A stretch of DNA of 64,000 nt from Helianthus annuus (Eukaryota > Streptophyta > Magnoliopsida > Asterales > Asteraceae), in NCBI RefSeq assembly GCF_002127325.2, contig NC_035438.2, positions 145,586,708-145,650,707 of the forward strand, read 5' to 3'. Both the position numbers and the translations under genes were made by a program. How positions within the stretch are numbered: position 1 is the stretch's first letter; each line of letters opens with the position of its first letter. Below the pieces are notes generated by a model. That model saw only the letters and a list, made by a program, of their open reading frames with translations, did no database searches and was not told where the DNA came from. Positions 23,898 to 35,400 of the stretch are shown one piece after another.

Positions 23898-24724
23898 TCT
23901 TTTATATAAAAAAAATTAAGCCATTTTTAACTTGTTTTTTAGTTCATTTACATTTTACTATTTTAGAAAGATATTTAATATACATAAAATCTACTAGTTG
24001 CACCAATAAAATCTACTAGCTATATAGTTTTATGTAAATTAAATATCTATTTTACAAAAAAAAAAAAACGAGTTAAAAAAAGGCTTAATTTTTTTTAGTT
24101 TTTTCTAAAATACCTAGCTATATAGTTTTATGTAAATTTAATATCTTTCTAAAATAGTAAAATGTAAATGAAAAAAAAAAAACGAGTTAAAAAAAGGCTT
24201 AAAATTTTTTACATGAAAGATATTTATTATTATCAATCATTTCAATCCAAAATTGAAAACGAGTAAGGTTTACATTAGTTAAAATGAGTAAGAAATTTAA
24301 TTTACATAAAACTATATAGCTAGTAGATTTTATTTAAAATATCTACTTAAAAAAAATACTGGTGTAACAAATAGATTTTATGTTAAATAAGAAATTTAAT
24401 AAAAATATGAAATAAAAAAATAAATAGAGTTTATGTTAATTAAGAGATATAATAAAAAGATGAAAATAAAAAAAATAAATAGATTTTGTAAAATTGATTT
24501 AAACTTAAATAAAATTTGGTTTTGACATAACCATCAACCAATTTGATGTTTTTATTCATCCTCATTTGAACCATCCATCGTAGTATTGTTTTTTATCTCA
24601 GCCTCCCAAGCCAACCCTCTCGTTCAACATCCTTTTAAGTCAATTGGCCAGTGATTTAAAATGTACCATCAGTTTAATAGTCATTCCTTACAAAGAATTA
24701 CTAAGACAGATTTATTTATTGTTA
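23236..24724. repeat. Large AT-rich foldback between direct repeats
   Basis: A ~115-bp direct repeat (starting near TCAACCCTCTCCTTCAACAT at 23236 and its relative near 24612) flanks a segment whose halves, about 23560-23830 and 24230-24530, are long inverted repeats sharing AAAATCTACTAGCTATATAG. Smaller nested palindromes fill the centre. No ORF of interest. Confidence 0.7.
23829..23895. repeat. (ATA)n microsatellite
   Basis: About 22 trinucleotide units inside the foldback loop. Confidence 0.95.
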
Positions 24725-24980
24725 TTAGTTTCATAATATTTAAAGTACTTCAGTTCAGTTGGCTTAAAAGTTAAAATTGATAACTTCTATAACAATTGGT
24801 GTAGCTTTTAATTGAGATAAATTATTTACAACTTTATGTATTAAATCCATTTATTCTAGGACCACAATAAACATTTATTAAAGTGAGAACAACAATAATA
24901 ATTTTAAGCTCGGGGACGTAAAGGTTAAAAATCACAGGGACGCAAACATATAGGATATAAGGGTAATATACTCATTTCAT

Positions 24981-25131
24981 TGATAAAAACTAACGGTGTT
25001 GAAAGCAGCCGCTCTATTTCTACCGGGTAGAGGTAAGAATGTCTACATCTTACCCTCCTTAGACTCTAACTTAACTTTGCTATTGGTGGGATTTACCAAG
25101 TATGATGATGATGATTGATAAAAACTAACGG
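24981..25131 (+). mobile_element. 5'-truncated SINE with 16-bp target duplication
   Basis: TGATAAAAACTAACGG at 24981-24996 and 25116-25131 bounds a 119-bp insert with GGGTAGAGGTAAGAATGTCT and a GGTGGGATTTACC...(GAT)n tail. Same family as 22370-22748; only the 3' domain is present. Confidence 0.85.
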
Positions 25132-25529
25132 GGCTTCAGGGATTCAATAGACTCAACAAGCAACATTTTCAAAATGGGGACGCAACTTGACACCAAACTC
25201 TTTCTTCAAAGACACAAATTACAGTTTATTAAAAAAAATTGAATACATATAATAACTTAGAAAGCTACTTTTAGAACATTTACATGAAAAAGAAAATATA
25301 AGGATCCACATGCTGCAAAATGAAATTTAACCAGGTCAGTCAACAAACAATAGAGGTGTAACAATAATAAATAAATAAATAAACTAAGTCAATAGGTTAT
25401 AAGGAGGTGTGGAAAAACTTAGCTAAACACCTCCTAAAGTTGGTAATACACAACTTTTCAACTAAAAGTCAACATACCACCAGAGTGAAAAGTAAAAAAA
25501 GATCCCTAACTCGTTGTCATTTTCATTGG

Positions 25530-25690
25530 CCCGCTTGAGATTCAATCTTCCACAAAATCAATCATTGTTATCTGTTTAAAATTTACACTACTGTAGGTAT
25601 CAATATTTATTCGGTAGTCGCATCTGCATGATGAATAAAGATAAGTCAACTTATTTAAGTTAGCCTATAAAATGTGACTTGCAACTAGAA
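25530..25690 (-). pseudogene. Decayed last exon and 3' flank of FANCJ copy B
   Basis: It aligns with 10980-11149 of copy A (GGCCCGCTTGAGATTCAA and CGCATCTGCATGATGAAT shared). The acceptor CAG has become AAG, and the reading frame has an early stop and small gains, so this exon cannot add the copy A C-terminus. Confidence 0.75.
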
Positions 25691-25739
25691 ATAACTAAAA
25701 CAGAAAATTAAGATAAGGAACCTTTGATTCTGTAATTTA

Positions 25740-26050
25740 TTACATTGGATGTCCTTTATTTAAAAAGGTTGTCACTGAACGCCCTTTGTTTGAAAAGTTG
25801 TAACACTTTCGGTCCTCGTCACTAACTAGTGTTAAATTTTTATGTTAGCTTTTTTATTGACAGTTTTGTCTTTACAAATAAAAGACAAAACGTGTAATTA
25901 AAAATTAGGAAATAACATAATTGTGGAATGACACATTGTCTTTTAGTTGTAAGGATAAAATTGTCATTAAAAACTAGCACATAAAGTTAACCACTAAGTG
26001 GAAAAGCCATAAAGCGTGACAACGTTTCAAATAAAGGACATCCAATGTAA
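25740..26050. mobile_element. TIR element that removed exon 26 of copy B
   Basis: Arms TTACATTGGATGTCCTTTAT (left) and complement (right), ~311 bp. It starts a few bases after CTTTGATTCTGT, the last bases of exon 26; the rest of that exon is not found. Confidence 0.72.
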
Positions 26051-26415
26051 CTATTAATGTTAAAAGACACAACCTTCAAACTAACCAATAGTTAGGACAC
26101 AAAGTTAAATATACTCTCAAGTATTTATGTATCAACTAAACCCGGCCCTTTACACTAAACAACCACCCATTTCGCCACCTCTAGTCTTCATGCTCAACAA
26201 AAAATGCAGCCAGGTTGATCGCATTATTGGGGCAACAACGTTTGTTCCTTGTTATACTTATCTTATGTTGTCGTGTGTAAATTTCTAGGTCAATGAAAAG
26301 TTTTTATAGCTTCAGGAATCATGTGATGTGTGTGCTAAAAGCAGCTCCTCATAAGTGTTTTCATTCATTCATTCTTTATATATGTTTCTTCAGATTTTAG
26401 AATAAATCAACTGAC

Positions 26416-29400
26416 CTTATTAACTGATGTATCAATATGTTGGATTTCCAGTCTGTCAGAATAAAACAGCGCCTGCAAATATTGTAAAAGAACAAACCAA
26501 AAGAAGATTTCATGTGTTAGGAATTCAGAGACAGACACACACACACAACCAACCAACCAACCAACGAACCAACAGTAGTAGTACCTTGTTTATATTTTAG
26601 ATATGTTGTAATTCGTTTTTTGGCTGTTTTTTCGTTTCCTTTGTTTGTTTCTCTCAGCTTCTTGCTGGCTCTTTATATACATATATATAAAGTGTGTTGC
26701 CGTTCAAAAAAAAAAAAGTAGTACCTTGTTTAGAAGCTGCACATTGGATGAATTGGTAATTGCAACAACACGCAAGCCAAGGCAGTTACTACAGAAAGTG
26801 CAGAGAATTTTATTATACACACAGCCATCTTCTTTACTCCATATTTCTTCTTCTTCTTCACAACTTATTCTTGAATCAACTGATGTAATGTCAGATACCA
26901 TAACAGGCACACTTCTTGTGGGGCCCTTCTCCAACTCCCCTTTCCAAACTGAAGCCAAATGCACCATAGATAATGACATTATTGAACAAGGAACAATATA
27001 ATTATTATCCTCCAAACCTAAAGGATGTCTACAAATTGAACACGATATTTTTACGTCTTTCTTCATAGCATCGGTAGATGATGTATCTGGTACTTCCAGA
27101 ATGCAAGATTGAGGATCCAACGGTTCCATTTTCACTACTGAAGGCTTTCTTCTTTTATGAAACCGTGAATTGACACTCATATCTAGCAAAGGTGATCTGT
27201 TTTGAGATATTTGTTGTTTTTTAGGAGTCACGAATGCATGCATGATTCCCGAAGCAGAAGTAGAGCAAGGCGAAGAAAAGGAATGGGGTAACTTCTGATC
27301 TGGAAACTTTGTTTGGAATATGGTTGAATTAGACTGCTCATGCTCAGAGTCAGATTCAAGAGTAATGGGGTAATTTTCCTTAATCGGTGTTTCCTTCTTA
27401 ATTAACAACTCATGGTCATTGTCTCTCGGGGTTTCATCAGGAGATAATATAATCGGCTCATCGGCATTATCTCTCAATGTTTCCTTCTTGATTAACGGCT
27501 CATGGTCATTATCTCTTGGGGGTTCTTTAAAATCATCAGGAGATAATATAATCGGCGTTGGTGATGAACACCTGCACCAATACGATGATCAGAACGTACG
27601 TAACCACAACTTCATTAATAGCAGCTAGAAGTTTCATATTAAAAAAGAAATCAAGGGAGAAGCAGTTAGCATGCAAACTGAACACCAAGAAATTATCATT
27701 TACATGTGGCAATTTCAACTAATTTACTTATGAATGGGTCGATTTAACCTGACCTTGTTACCCAACCCACCCTTCCGGTCCATCTTACCGCCTCTTGTAC
27801 TATTAACACTAATGCTAAGATTAAGAGGAACTCACTTGGTAGCTTCAAAAGACAAATCAGTTGAAATAAAAGTGTGGGTATACCTATCTTGGGTCTCCAA
27901 ATCATCTTCCAAGTCAACATAAGCTATACCAGTTTTGTTGTCACTCATCGTTTGTCCTTTCAGGTTGGGCTTAGTTAATTTACGGTTCTTCATGTCTGTG
28001 AACCAGTTTATTGGCTCTTCAACTTTAATAGGTTCCACATTGATCGGCTTCATAGAACTTCCGCTATTCTCAGCCTGTCCCATTGTTTCTGGTGCTGTGA
28101 CACCCTCCGACGCAGATCTTTCTCTTTTCACGTTGGGCGTAGTTAAATTACCGTTCTTCATATCTTTGAACCAGTTTCTTGGCTCCTCAACATCGATAGG
28201 TGTAACATTGATCGGCTTCTTAGAACTTCCATTATTCTCAACCTGTTCCATTGTTTCACAACATGAACATTGTTAGTGATGTCGAAACTAGTAAAAGGAA
28301 AATGGAAAGAAGAATACCTTGACGTCTCTGAAAAACGACTTTAACCCCTCTAAAGACTGCTCAAAACTGTCATGCTGTCTAATAGAACTTCTTATCCACT
28401 TTGAAATGTAGGTTAAATTTTTTTCTTGACGAAAGCGCTCATCTGCTTGCAGAATTAACCATGATAAGGACACTCCAACGTCTTATAAGTATACATTGTA
28501 AAACTAATGTTTTTGTAACCATTACTTCATATATAAAACCAATAGCTTGCTATGGATGGGATTTTACTGGGTATGATTGTTGTAGTTTATACATTTATAT
28601 ATTTATAAAAAAATAGGAAGTAGAGAAAAAAAATGTTTGCAGGTTAATCCAACCAGACTAACGCCGTAACGCGCACCTCTTGTGACCTCTACTGCAGAAC
28701 TTATACAACTCCGCTATAGTACTAACTATGTTCCACTTCAAGTGTCAAACAGAAGTCGCAAGAGACGTACTGTGACATTAGCTTACGGCATTGATAACAA
28801 AAACGAATCCCCGACTAACAGATAAGTTGACAATTAGTTGGATATTGGTATGTATATATTGAATCCTTACCTAGGAAGATTATGGCTCCATAGTCGAACC
28901 TGTGTCGGATACAACGCCCTACACAAAAAAATGTATACTGACATTCAGTTTCAAAAACAGCCATCATATAGTAATCCATGTTATTATCAAAAAGAATGAT
29001 ACCTGCTGCCTGATTAAGTGCTCGAAAGGCTTGCTGACAGTACCACTCATTGCCGCTAAGAAGGCCTTTAGAAGATTTAAATGTATCATTGTATTTCTTC
29101 TTTTCTGCTACTTGAATATCAAACCTGATGAAAAACTATAGCTATCAGCAGGATGTGAACTTCAAGTATAGCATAAACATATAAATCCTATAAAAAATAC
29201 AAAATTACACAAAAATAGAAAGTGAAGCTTACACATTTGGAAAAGGAATCCCCACAATTATCTAAGGTTTCCAAAGTGGTAGTCAAGGAACAATACTACA
29301 ACCATGGTCTGAGAAATTACTAGAGGTTTTAGTATAAACAAGTGCAAAATTCTCGAGAAACAACAAAGGATACAACTGTTCGAGCATAATCGTCCGAGAA

Positions 29401-32400
29401 GTCAATTCCTTCTGAGACCTGTACAAACAGATAGTAAGATAGTAACTTCAGCCACCATCTTGTGACTTTCTGACTCACTTATTTACATAAAAGAGTGTAA
29501 ATAACTTATCAGGATACCTTTCCTCGACAAACAGCAAGCAATGTAGCTCCGTTTGAGTTCCCTTCACTCTTTATTGCATTACAACAACCCCTTCTCCTCC
29601 CAGTCATGGGTTTATTGCCTTGACGAATGGTATCAAAATAACCTTTCAGAACATTCTCAAATTCATCCTTCCCTCCTCTTGGCTCTAATAATATAATATA
29701 ATATAAAGTAACTCGTTGTTAAAGAAAATATAGAATAGCGAAGAAAAAAGAACATCAAATTTATTGGAAAACTTAAGCTCTAATTTTAAAACTAAATAGA
29801 AATAGCAGACTTTAGCAACGAAAGAGTGTTGCTTTTGACTTTGGTGTGCATTTCATGTATTAACTTTGAAACATTTATAACACAGGACGGAACCTCACCA
29901 ACAAAAACGGGTTTCTGTGCATTTAGGTGAGACCATTGTCCTGTGTGAGACCAGCGACTGAGTAATTTGTCAATAAGCTTATAGCTTGGGAAGAATACTA
30001 AGCATCCACCAGGAACTACTTTGCATATTTCTTCCAGCGATGTGCCAAGTGCATCCTGTACATGAAACAACATTGGCAACATATTTAACGTTAAGACAAG
30101 CGTTCACGTCTTTGTTTTAAAAAACTTACCTGGAAAGCGTGAGCTTCTGATGTTTTGTAGCTTGCATTCAACGGGTAATTATTTGGGCCTTGGTGGATCA
30201 CACCAGCCCATAGCTTTCATATAAAAAGATTAAAAAAAAGTAACATAAGCAAGATATTAGGATCAAAATGCAAAATAAGTTTTAAGAAAGGATATGAACT
30301 TTGTTGGTACCTGTGAGTCCACGTTAATTACATGTGGAGCCACAAGAGAGGTTCCGAACTGAATCCCAAGTTCCGACTGGAAGGAGCTCATCGGTGACAG
30401 AGTCCTGTCATCATGGTTGTAAAAATCCCGACTAGGCACCGATTAATCCCCGATTAATCATCGATTAATCTCGATTAATTTTCGATTAATTACAATTAAT
30501 CCCGATTATATCCGATTAATCCCCGGTTAATCCCGATTAATCGCTAGTCCCCACCTTACCGACCGACTAGCGACTAACGATTTCTACAACCATGCCTGTC
30601 ATCAGATTATTAACTGATTTATAAAGATGACACTATTAAACATGCTAATTGCCTAGCCTCACAGGCTCACAAGGATCCATAATGTTTGTGATAAACAAGC
30701 ACAAACCCAACACACTGCAATGTGCACTTAGAGAACCCGGGGCGGTCCCGTGATGGAGCCCGAGCACGCGTTATATGATAACGCTACACCGCCGCCACCA
30801 CTTGAAAACGCGTGGTACAATAAACGCGTTACCACCAACACGCGTTGAAGTTTCAAAAATCCGACCGTTGGTTGTGCACATGACCGTTTAAAAACGGTAA
30901 CTTTAATAAAAAAAAAAAAAATCCATTTTATCTATATATATATCCCCATTTTAACCATTTTTTCATACACCAAACTATATCTTTTAAACCATTTTACACC
31001 CATTTCACCCAATTTTTTATATCTTTCTCAAATGGAATTCCCTACCGATTCGACGTTTCCGATGTCTAGCGATTCCGAGTCGTCTTCCGACAACGACACG
31101 CTTAACTATTTTGTGTCGGTGTATAACGAGCTTGATGCCGAGTCGTCCCGCACAAAGAAGAAGATGGTCGGCCGTGATCGTATATGTGCCAACGAAGTTT
31201 TGATGAACGATTATTTTGTGGAAAACCCGCTATACAATTCCGAAACGTTTAGAGATCGTTTTCGTTTACCCAAAGAATTATTTTTAAAGATTGTTGGAGA
31301 CATCGAGGCAAGCGAGGGATGGTTTCAAGAAGGTTTCGATGCGAGGGGCAAACCAAGTTTCACGCCGATTCAAAAATGCACGTCCGCCATTCGCCAACTA
31401 GCGACAGGTAACCCACCCGATCAATATGATGAATACCTAGCTATGTCTGAAAGAACTTCACGTGAGTGTTTGCAATTTTTTTGCAATGCGGTCATTAAGT
31501 TGTATTCTAACGAGTTTTTACGAAAGCCGACGAGCCACGACATCTCTCGTATTTATGCCGCACACGAGGCTAGATGGCATTTTCCCGGGATGCTCGGTAG
31601 CATCGATTGTACACATATCGAGTGGAAAAATTGTCCAAGAGAGTTGCGAGGGGCGTATGTAAGGGGAGACATCAAAAGACCAACCATCATACTAGAAGCG
31701 GTGGCGTCGAATGATTTATGGATTTGGCATTCGTACTTCGGTGTTCCAGGTTCAAACAACGACATAAACGTGTTGCACACGTCGCCGTTGTTCCAAAGCG
31801 TAACGGATGGTACCGCACCTTCGTCTCCTTTCTATGTTAACGGTCGACATTACATATGAGGCTTTTATCTTGTGTATGGTATCTACCCGTCTTGGTCCGT
31901 TTTTGTGAAAGCTCCCTCATTTCCCGTCGAGGCTAAAGAAAAGGCGTTCAAAAAATTGCAAGAATCGGCAAGAAAAGATGTTGAGAGGGCGTTTGGTGTT
32001 TTAAAGGGTAGATGGGGTATCCTACACCGACCGGTTCGTTCGATGACCAAGAAAGCAATACATAGCATAGTGTATGCGTGTATCATATTGCACAATATGT
32101 TGATCAAACACGACGGACGTGCAATATCCCCGGATTGGGTACCGGATCCTCCTACACAAGTTCAAGTTCCACAAGATATCCATTTACAATTGCGTAACGA
32201 AGAAACTCACTTTCGGTTGAGATACGATTTAATCGAACTAGTAGGTTCTCTAGGTTTGGAGTTTCCGGATTCGGACGAGGAGTAGGTTTTTTTTTTTTTT
32301 TTTAAATTGTATGTTCCTAGTATGTTAAATTGAACTAGTATGTTTTAAAATTAATGAAATTTTTAATTTAGTGTTTTATTTTTATTTTCTAATTTTAAAA

Positions 32401-35400
32401 TGAAAATTAAAAAAATTGGGAGGGAGTGATGGAATTCCATCACTAGTGATTCCACCCCTAGTCCATTTCTATCACTAGTGATGGAAATTGGATTGATGAC
32501 ATGGCATTAGTTGATTGGATAGTGGGAGTGATGGAATCCATCACTAGTGATTCCACCCCTAGTCCCCTTATAACATGTATAAACTGTAAAGGCTGAAGAT
32601 TTAAGCAGGGAGACTGTATTGAAGATTTTACGGTCTGACTAACAAAAAAACATAACAGGATACTAAAACACGACAATAATATGTCTTACCAAAAAATTCA
32701 ATGTAATATGCATGCACCTACCCGGATGTTAAAATCACTGAAAGAGCACCATCAGACATGTTCTTGAACACGAGGGCTGGGTTCAAGCACCACAAGCTGA
32801 AAGTACAGGGCCAGTCATCAGCATCAAGTCCTGCGTAAACGCTATTACTAAGACAAAAGGTATGAAACATAAATTTAGGTGTGACTGTATGCTTTCCTCA
32901 TTTAAGCATATGTCAGTTTGATAGATTATAAAATAATGGGACAATAAGACATCTAACTATCAAATATTGTTTTATTAAAATCATAACTTTGAGGAAATGT
33001 CAAAAAATACTTAAAATTAATATTTGTGCGCCATCCCAAACCTTATTATAATATGTCTAGCAACAACTTACCAGCATCACCGTTGATATTATGACATTGT
33101 AATACAAGCTGATAGTCGCATATGTGTTTCCCGTCTTTAGAGAAAAAGCAGGTAAGTGAAGAGAAGAGGTCTGTGTGATGAAAGCAAACAAAGATGCAAT
33201 GAGATCACAAGTTTATTTTGACCCCAAAAAAGACTAAAAGCAAACAAACATGAAAGTTAATTACCTTCTAATACCTTGCAGGGCGTGCCACTTAAATGAG
33301 GAACTTCTGGGTCTGCATCTGTAGCTATTTTAATTGCCTGGATAGAGTTTTAGAAAAGAGTAATTATCATAATGCCAGGAGAGAGGACACTCATTCTGGG
33401 TCCTAGAAGCAGATGAACAAATAGAATTTGATACGACTCGCTATTTCAGCTTCAAATTGATTTGATTCCTGAACTTTAGAACAATGTTGGAGTACGTTAA
33501 ACTTTATTTTAACGTTACTTTTATATAAGAGAATATCAAGGTAGATCTTTTGCAAATGGAGGAATGGTAGGTAGAGAGTGTGACTCAACAGGATTACCAT
33601 TGTGGCACAATCTTGTAAGCTTGGGAAGCACTGCATTGATATGTTTGCTTCTTGAAGTTCTTTTACAGCTTTATCAGCACCCCAACTGATCATAGTTGTC
33701 ACAAAATATCACTTGCATACACAAAATGTATAATTGATGCCATGCAAATAACAAGAAAACTTCAACAATATATCAAATAACTGACCATGAGGCTTTATGT
33801 TGAAAACTAAGCTTCCCCATGGTTTTTTTCCTCAGACTGATCCAACTAATAATATTCTGCCAAGATAAGTAGCTAAAAATTATTATCTACGCTGAGAAAA
33901 TCTGTACCGTTATACAATAGTTCCTAAATAGAGAGTTCATAGTAGTACCTCAATCATTTCATATAAGGGCTTATAAATCAGCGGATTACTTTTACCAAGA
34001 TTTTCCAGTTCATTCTGTAATTCTTTCATATATACAAGAGGATAACAATATTAATAAAACATAGAAGAGATTGCAAAAAATGAAGCTAGACAACACTTAC
34101 GGATCAGAGCACATTCTTCCACATCTATACTACCAGCCTCCCGAGCTACGTCCTCTATATTACTGAAAAGAGGTCAAAACAACTTATTATCTAAAATATG
34201 CCAGCCCGGCCCGCGCGCGGTTAGGAAGATTGGCCGCAATCTGAGCGGTACCACCCACCCTACCCTACCACCTATAGGCGGCCATCCGTCCTACAGCCGC
34301 CCGAAAAGGAACTGCAGTGATCTTGAATAGGGATCCTACAGCGATAGATAGAATCCCCATAAAAATACCACTAGATCGAGCACCGGTGAATATAAATCCC
34401 AAAGTTCCACGCTTTGGGTATTACCAGCATTACATGATTATTAGGCTTTCTAAATGAGCATAAAAATCACAAATATTGAATTTTTTTTCCAAATACTAAT
34501 AGGATTAATGCAGTTGGATATTTGGGAGATTATATTACTCACTGAGCTTCATCAAGAATGATAATATTTCCTTTAAGATTTATTTCCATCGCTTGTCGGA
34601 TTTGTGGATTGATAATATAGCTGTATGGACAAAAAACTATATCTGCCACTTCTGCCATGGCTTGTGCTGCAAAATATGGGCAACCTGAAAATTTAGGACA
34701 AAACGGTTATTTACTAAGTGTCGACCGCGACTATTGACTTCAGGCCCAAGAAGGTTAGGATAAAAGAGCAAACCTTGTACCATTTCTCCAACTTTAACAA
34801 GATCTTCAATATCATGGACTTCATAGCAGCCTCCTTTCCTGAGAGATGGGTGCGCTCTGACCATGGTTGTGTTCCTGTTAAAGCTCATGGATGATTATTA
34901 ATTCTCATAATTAAGATCAAGAATCTTATTGAAAGGATAACAAGATCAGAGTATGTGAACATGAAAAAACTCACACATATTCTCTGCAACCAACTTTCTT
35001 TCGTTTTATCTGCTTGAGAAGTATCTTACTACAATAATAAACAACACACATTAAAAGTAGAAACAATAATAACTGCTTTTTTTACATATAAATAAGTACC
35101 ATTTCTCATCAATATTATCTTGACCACGAACTTTCGCGTTTATACAGTAGCGTTTTCTAGATCCCTGAAAGATGATAAAAAAAGATGAAAAGGTGCAAGA
35201 TTTTTTATCTGTTAGAAAGATATGACACACGAGTGCATTTGTACTCTGTTAAATACAAAGTATGCTGCAAGATAAAATTTATCAACATGAGAATGCAAAA
35301 ACATATATGTACAAGAAACTTCCTTAAAATTAATAGATCATAAACCATAAGTACATTGTAGAACAAAAGGTAAGATCCAGATAACGAACCAAAACTGCCA

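Noticed and set aside
23828..24019. 63-codon frame beginning with poly-isoleucine
   Set aside because: Translation of an (ATA)n microsatellite.
34197..34440. Plastid origin of the GC-rich intron patch
   Set aside because: The translated GARSSGIFMGIL words fit mitochondrial nad2 and not plastid ndhB.
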